Shown: in pieces, positions 62,607-64,000 of the stretch
Numbering within the stretch: the first letter of the stretch is position 1
Layout of the letters: each line of letters opens with the position of its first letter
Source of the DNA: CAWATZ01 sp963784995
GTDB taxonomy: Bacteria; Planctomycetota; Planctomycetia; Gemmatales; Gemmataceae
DNA: 64,000 nt
Reading direction: 5' to 3'
Assembly: GCA_963784995.1 (NCBI GenBank)
Contig: CAWATZ010000004.1
Coordinates: forward strand, 620,001 to 684,000
The notes under the pieces: generated by a model
Seen by the model: the letters and a program-made list of their open reading frames with translations, nothing else
What the model was told of the DNA's origin: nothing
Database searches by the model: none
Made by a program: the position numbers and the translations under genes

Positions 62607-63788
62607 TTACGATCCAAAACACACCCGCAGGATCGAGCAATCGTCGGCCAGGTGCGGCCCTTGCCGGATCTGTCGGATGCGCTCCAGCAGCCGATCCAGC
62701 GGCGCCGGCTCGTCGGGCGGAATCGCCTTCATGAACTCCACGAACTCCTCGTAGGTCCACATCGCGCCGTCCGGGGCCGCCACCTCGAAGGCCCCATCGC
62801 TGTAGAGGTACAGGGAGGCGTACTGGTCCAGGTCGCACACCTCGGTGACGAACTCGTAATCGGGCCAGATGCCGACCGGCGGCCCCTCGCACTCCAGCTG
62901 CTTCAGCTGCGCCGCCTCCGGACTGGCGCCGGTGAACAGCAACCCGGCCGGATGTCCGCCGCCGGCGTGCCGCAGCTTGCGGGTGGAGCGCTCCCAGACG
63001 CCGTACCAGATGGTGAAGTACTGGTTGTTGTGCTTCTCCATCGGGAAGGCCTCGTTGAGGCCGCGCAGCACCTTGCCCGGGTCGCGGAAGTCGGTCGCGG
63101 GCAGCGACTGGGAGCTGAGCACGTTGCGGGCCGAGATGGCCAGCAGGGCCGCTCCGACGCCGTGGCCGCACACGTCCAGCAGGAACAGGGCCAGGTGGTC
63201 CGGGTCCAAGAAGTGATAGCCGAACACGTCGCCGCCCAGCGCCGTCGAGGGAATGAACCGCCAGTCGGTCCGCGTGTCCCCCTTCATCGGCTCCGGCAGC
63301 AGCGAGCGCACGTACTGGGCCGCCCGGGCGATCTCCTCGGCCAGCTGTTTCTGGCTGGCCTCCAGTTCCTTGTAGGCCTCGTTGCGCTCCAGCAGGTGGA
63401 CGTACGCCTGGGAGTGATAGCGGATGCGGGCGATCAGCTCGACCTTGTCGGGCAGCTTGACCAGGTAGTCGTTGGCCCCCAGCCCGAACGCCTGCGCCTT
63501 GACGACCGGCTCCTCCTTGGACGACAGCACGATCAGCGGCACCTCGCGCGTCGAGGGATTGGCCCGGAAGAACTTCACCAGGGTCAAGCCGTCGATCTCC
63601 GGCATCACCAGGTCCTGAAGGATCACCGTCGGCGACACCTCGCGGGCCTTCTCGATGGCACGGGTCGGATCGGTGCAGAAGTGAAAGACAATGTCGCTCT
63701 CCGCCGAGAGCATCCGGCGCACGGCCTCGCCGACGATCTGCTGATCGTCCACGAGAAGGACCGTCACAGGGCGGTTGGTGTCAGGCAT
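62607..63788 (-). CDS. Response regulator with PP2C (RsbU/SpoIIE) phosphatase
   Basis: 393 residues from ATG 63788. Receiver domain 1-125 (TVLLVDDQQIVGEAVRRML, TVILQDLVMPEIDGLTLV with the phospho-Asp, VLSSKEEP, YLVKLPDKVELIARI), a coiled-coil linker (LLERNEAYKELEASQKQLAE) and a PP2C-type domain from about 160 (GGDVFGYHFLDPDHLALFLL, DVCGHGVGAALLAISARNVL, HAGGGHPAGLLF, YLYSDGAFEVAAPDG, ADDCSILRVCF). Such proteins dephosphorylate anti-sigma-factor antagonists in general-stress partner switching. No rsbV/rsbW gene is in the window. Confidence 0.95.
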   Translation of the reverse strand: MPDTNRPVTVLLVDDQQIVGEAVRRMLSAESDIVFHFCTDPTRAIEKAREVSPTVILQDLVMPEIDGLTLVKFFRANPSTREVPLIVLSSKEEPVVKAQAFGLGANDYLVKLPDKVELIARIRYHSQAYVHLLERNEAYKELEASQKQLAEEIARAAQYVRSLLPEPMKGDTRTDWRFIPSTALGGDVFGYHFLDPDHLALFLLDVCGHGVGAALLAISARNVLSSQSLPATDFRDPGKVLRGLNEAFPMEKHNNQYFTIWYGVWERSTRKLRHAGGGHPAGLLFTGASPEAAQLKQLECEGPPVGIWPDYEFVTEVCDLDQYASLYLYSDGAFEVAAPDGAMWTYEEFVEFMKAIPPDEPAPLDRLLERIRQIRQGPHLADDCSILRVCFGS

Positions 63789-63806
63789 TGGCTCGCTGCG
63801 CTCTTG

Positions 63807-63866
63807 AGTGGGACGGCTCTCCTGAGCCGTCCTGGGGTGGGGACGGCTCAGGAGAGCCGTCCTACT
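63807..63866. repeat. Palindrome GACGGCTCTCC family
   Basis: AGTGGGACGGCTCTCCTGAG mirrors to CTCAGGAGAGCCGTCCTACT, with one mismatch (GTGGG against GTAGG on the other arm), around a GTGG-rich loop. Related to 9712-9780 and 19931-19983. It sits between the RsbU-type gene start and the next promoter, so it is not at a gene end. Confidence 0.8.
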
Positions 63867-63913
63867 TTGTCTTATTCGGATTTCGAGATTCTTCACCCCA
63901 CTCCGGCTGACGC

Positions 63914-63943
63914 TTTACGCCTGGGCGGTGTTGGTGATACACT
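63914..63943 (+). promoter_or_regulatory. Candidate promoter of the right-edge gene
   Basis: TTTACG (63914-63919), an 18-base spacer and TACACT (63938-63943) preceded by TGA, 36 bases before ATG 63979. The spacing suits sigma-70; the matches are moderate. Confidence 0.45.
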
Positions 63944-63978
63944 GAAGCATCTTGATCCAGGCCCCGGAGGGTTTCCCC

Positions 63979-64000
63979 ATGCCATCGCGTTTGCTGGCCG
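63979..64000 (+). CDS. Start of an unidentified gene, cut by window edge
   Basis: ATG 63979 with GGAGG 8 bases upstream, then MPSRLLA before the window ends. Seven residues allow no identification; the next codons may make a signal peptide. Confidence 0.5.

Overview
The window reads as chromosomal DNA of a high-GC planctomycete of the Gemmataceae type. Supporting marks are a type II pseudopilin-like DUF1559 protein ending in an H-x9-DG block, two tandem leucine-rich proteins with the TIGR02996 'repeat-companion' N-terminus, a DUF1549/DUF1553 protein with a CxxCH-type motif, a TIGR03032 protein, several WD40 proteins, and many long palindromes at gene ends. No phage, insertion sequence, CRISPR array, ordinary tRNA or rRNA gene was found.

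The most interesting locus is at the left end, on the minus strand (3745 to 566). It runs: HEPN protein, unknown 134-residue protein, 76-residue ubiquitin-like protein, two structured RNAs, then a Ro60-like (TROVE/vWA-type) protein. Each RNA has a two-part Y-RNA-like helix with a conserved internal loop, enclosing a circularly permuted tRNA: T arm, capped acceptor stem, D arm and anticodon arm with canonical spacing but no CCA end. RNA 1 (2287-2440) is opened at tRNA position 26/27 and RNA 2 (2108-2254) in the variable loop. This fits the YrlA class of tRNA-mimicking bacterial Y RNAs, here as two paralogues with different permutation points.

Layout: 4-10 kb has a frameshifted dimethylformamidase-like gene, a sulfite reductase and small membrane proteins. 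10-18 kb has folC, a histidine kinase with two response regulators, glycyl-tRNA synthetase and comB. 18-31 kb has a DUF1549 protein, a Nudix hydrolase, a WD40 protein coupled to a degenerate aldo-keto reductase, a permuted papain-fold protein, a frameshifted VIT/VWA protein, a sugar isomerase-like protein, a secreted protein and a short Rho. 31-45 kb has glycan genes: a GT4 transferase, a DegT aminotransferase, a GT2-TPR-SPINDLY fusion (frameshifted), a methyltransferase and a GT39-type membrane transferase (frameshifted), with WD40, LRR and secreted proteins between. 45-54 kb has glpD and large secreted or membrane proteins. 54-64 kb has fumarylacetoacetase, an LRR pseudogene with its intact copy, DUF1559, a ModE-ModA fusion, a CYTH protein, an acetyltransferase and an RsbU-type regulator.

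At least nine families of long inverted repeat lie mostly just after stop codons. Some have entered genes: one supplies the last 53 codons of the histidine kinase, one is nested inside another, and a shorter dispersed repeat lies in frame inside the sulfite reductase. Seven apparent frameshifts fall in five genes; they may be decay or sequence error, and the window alone cannot decide.
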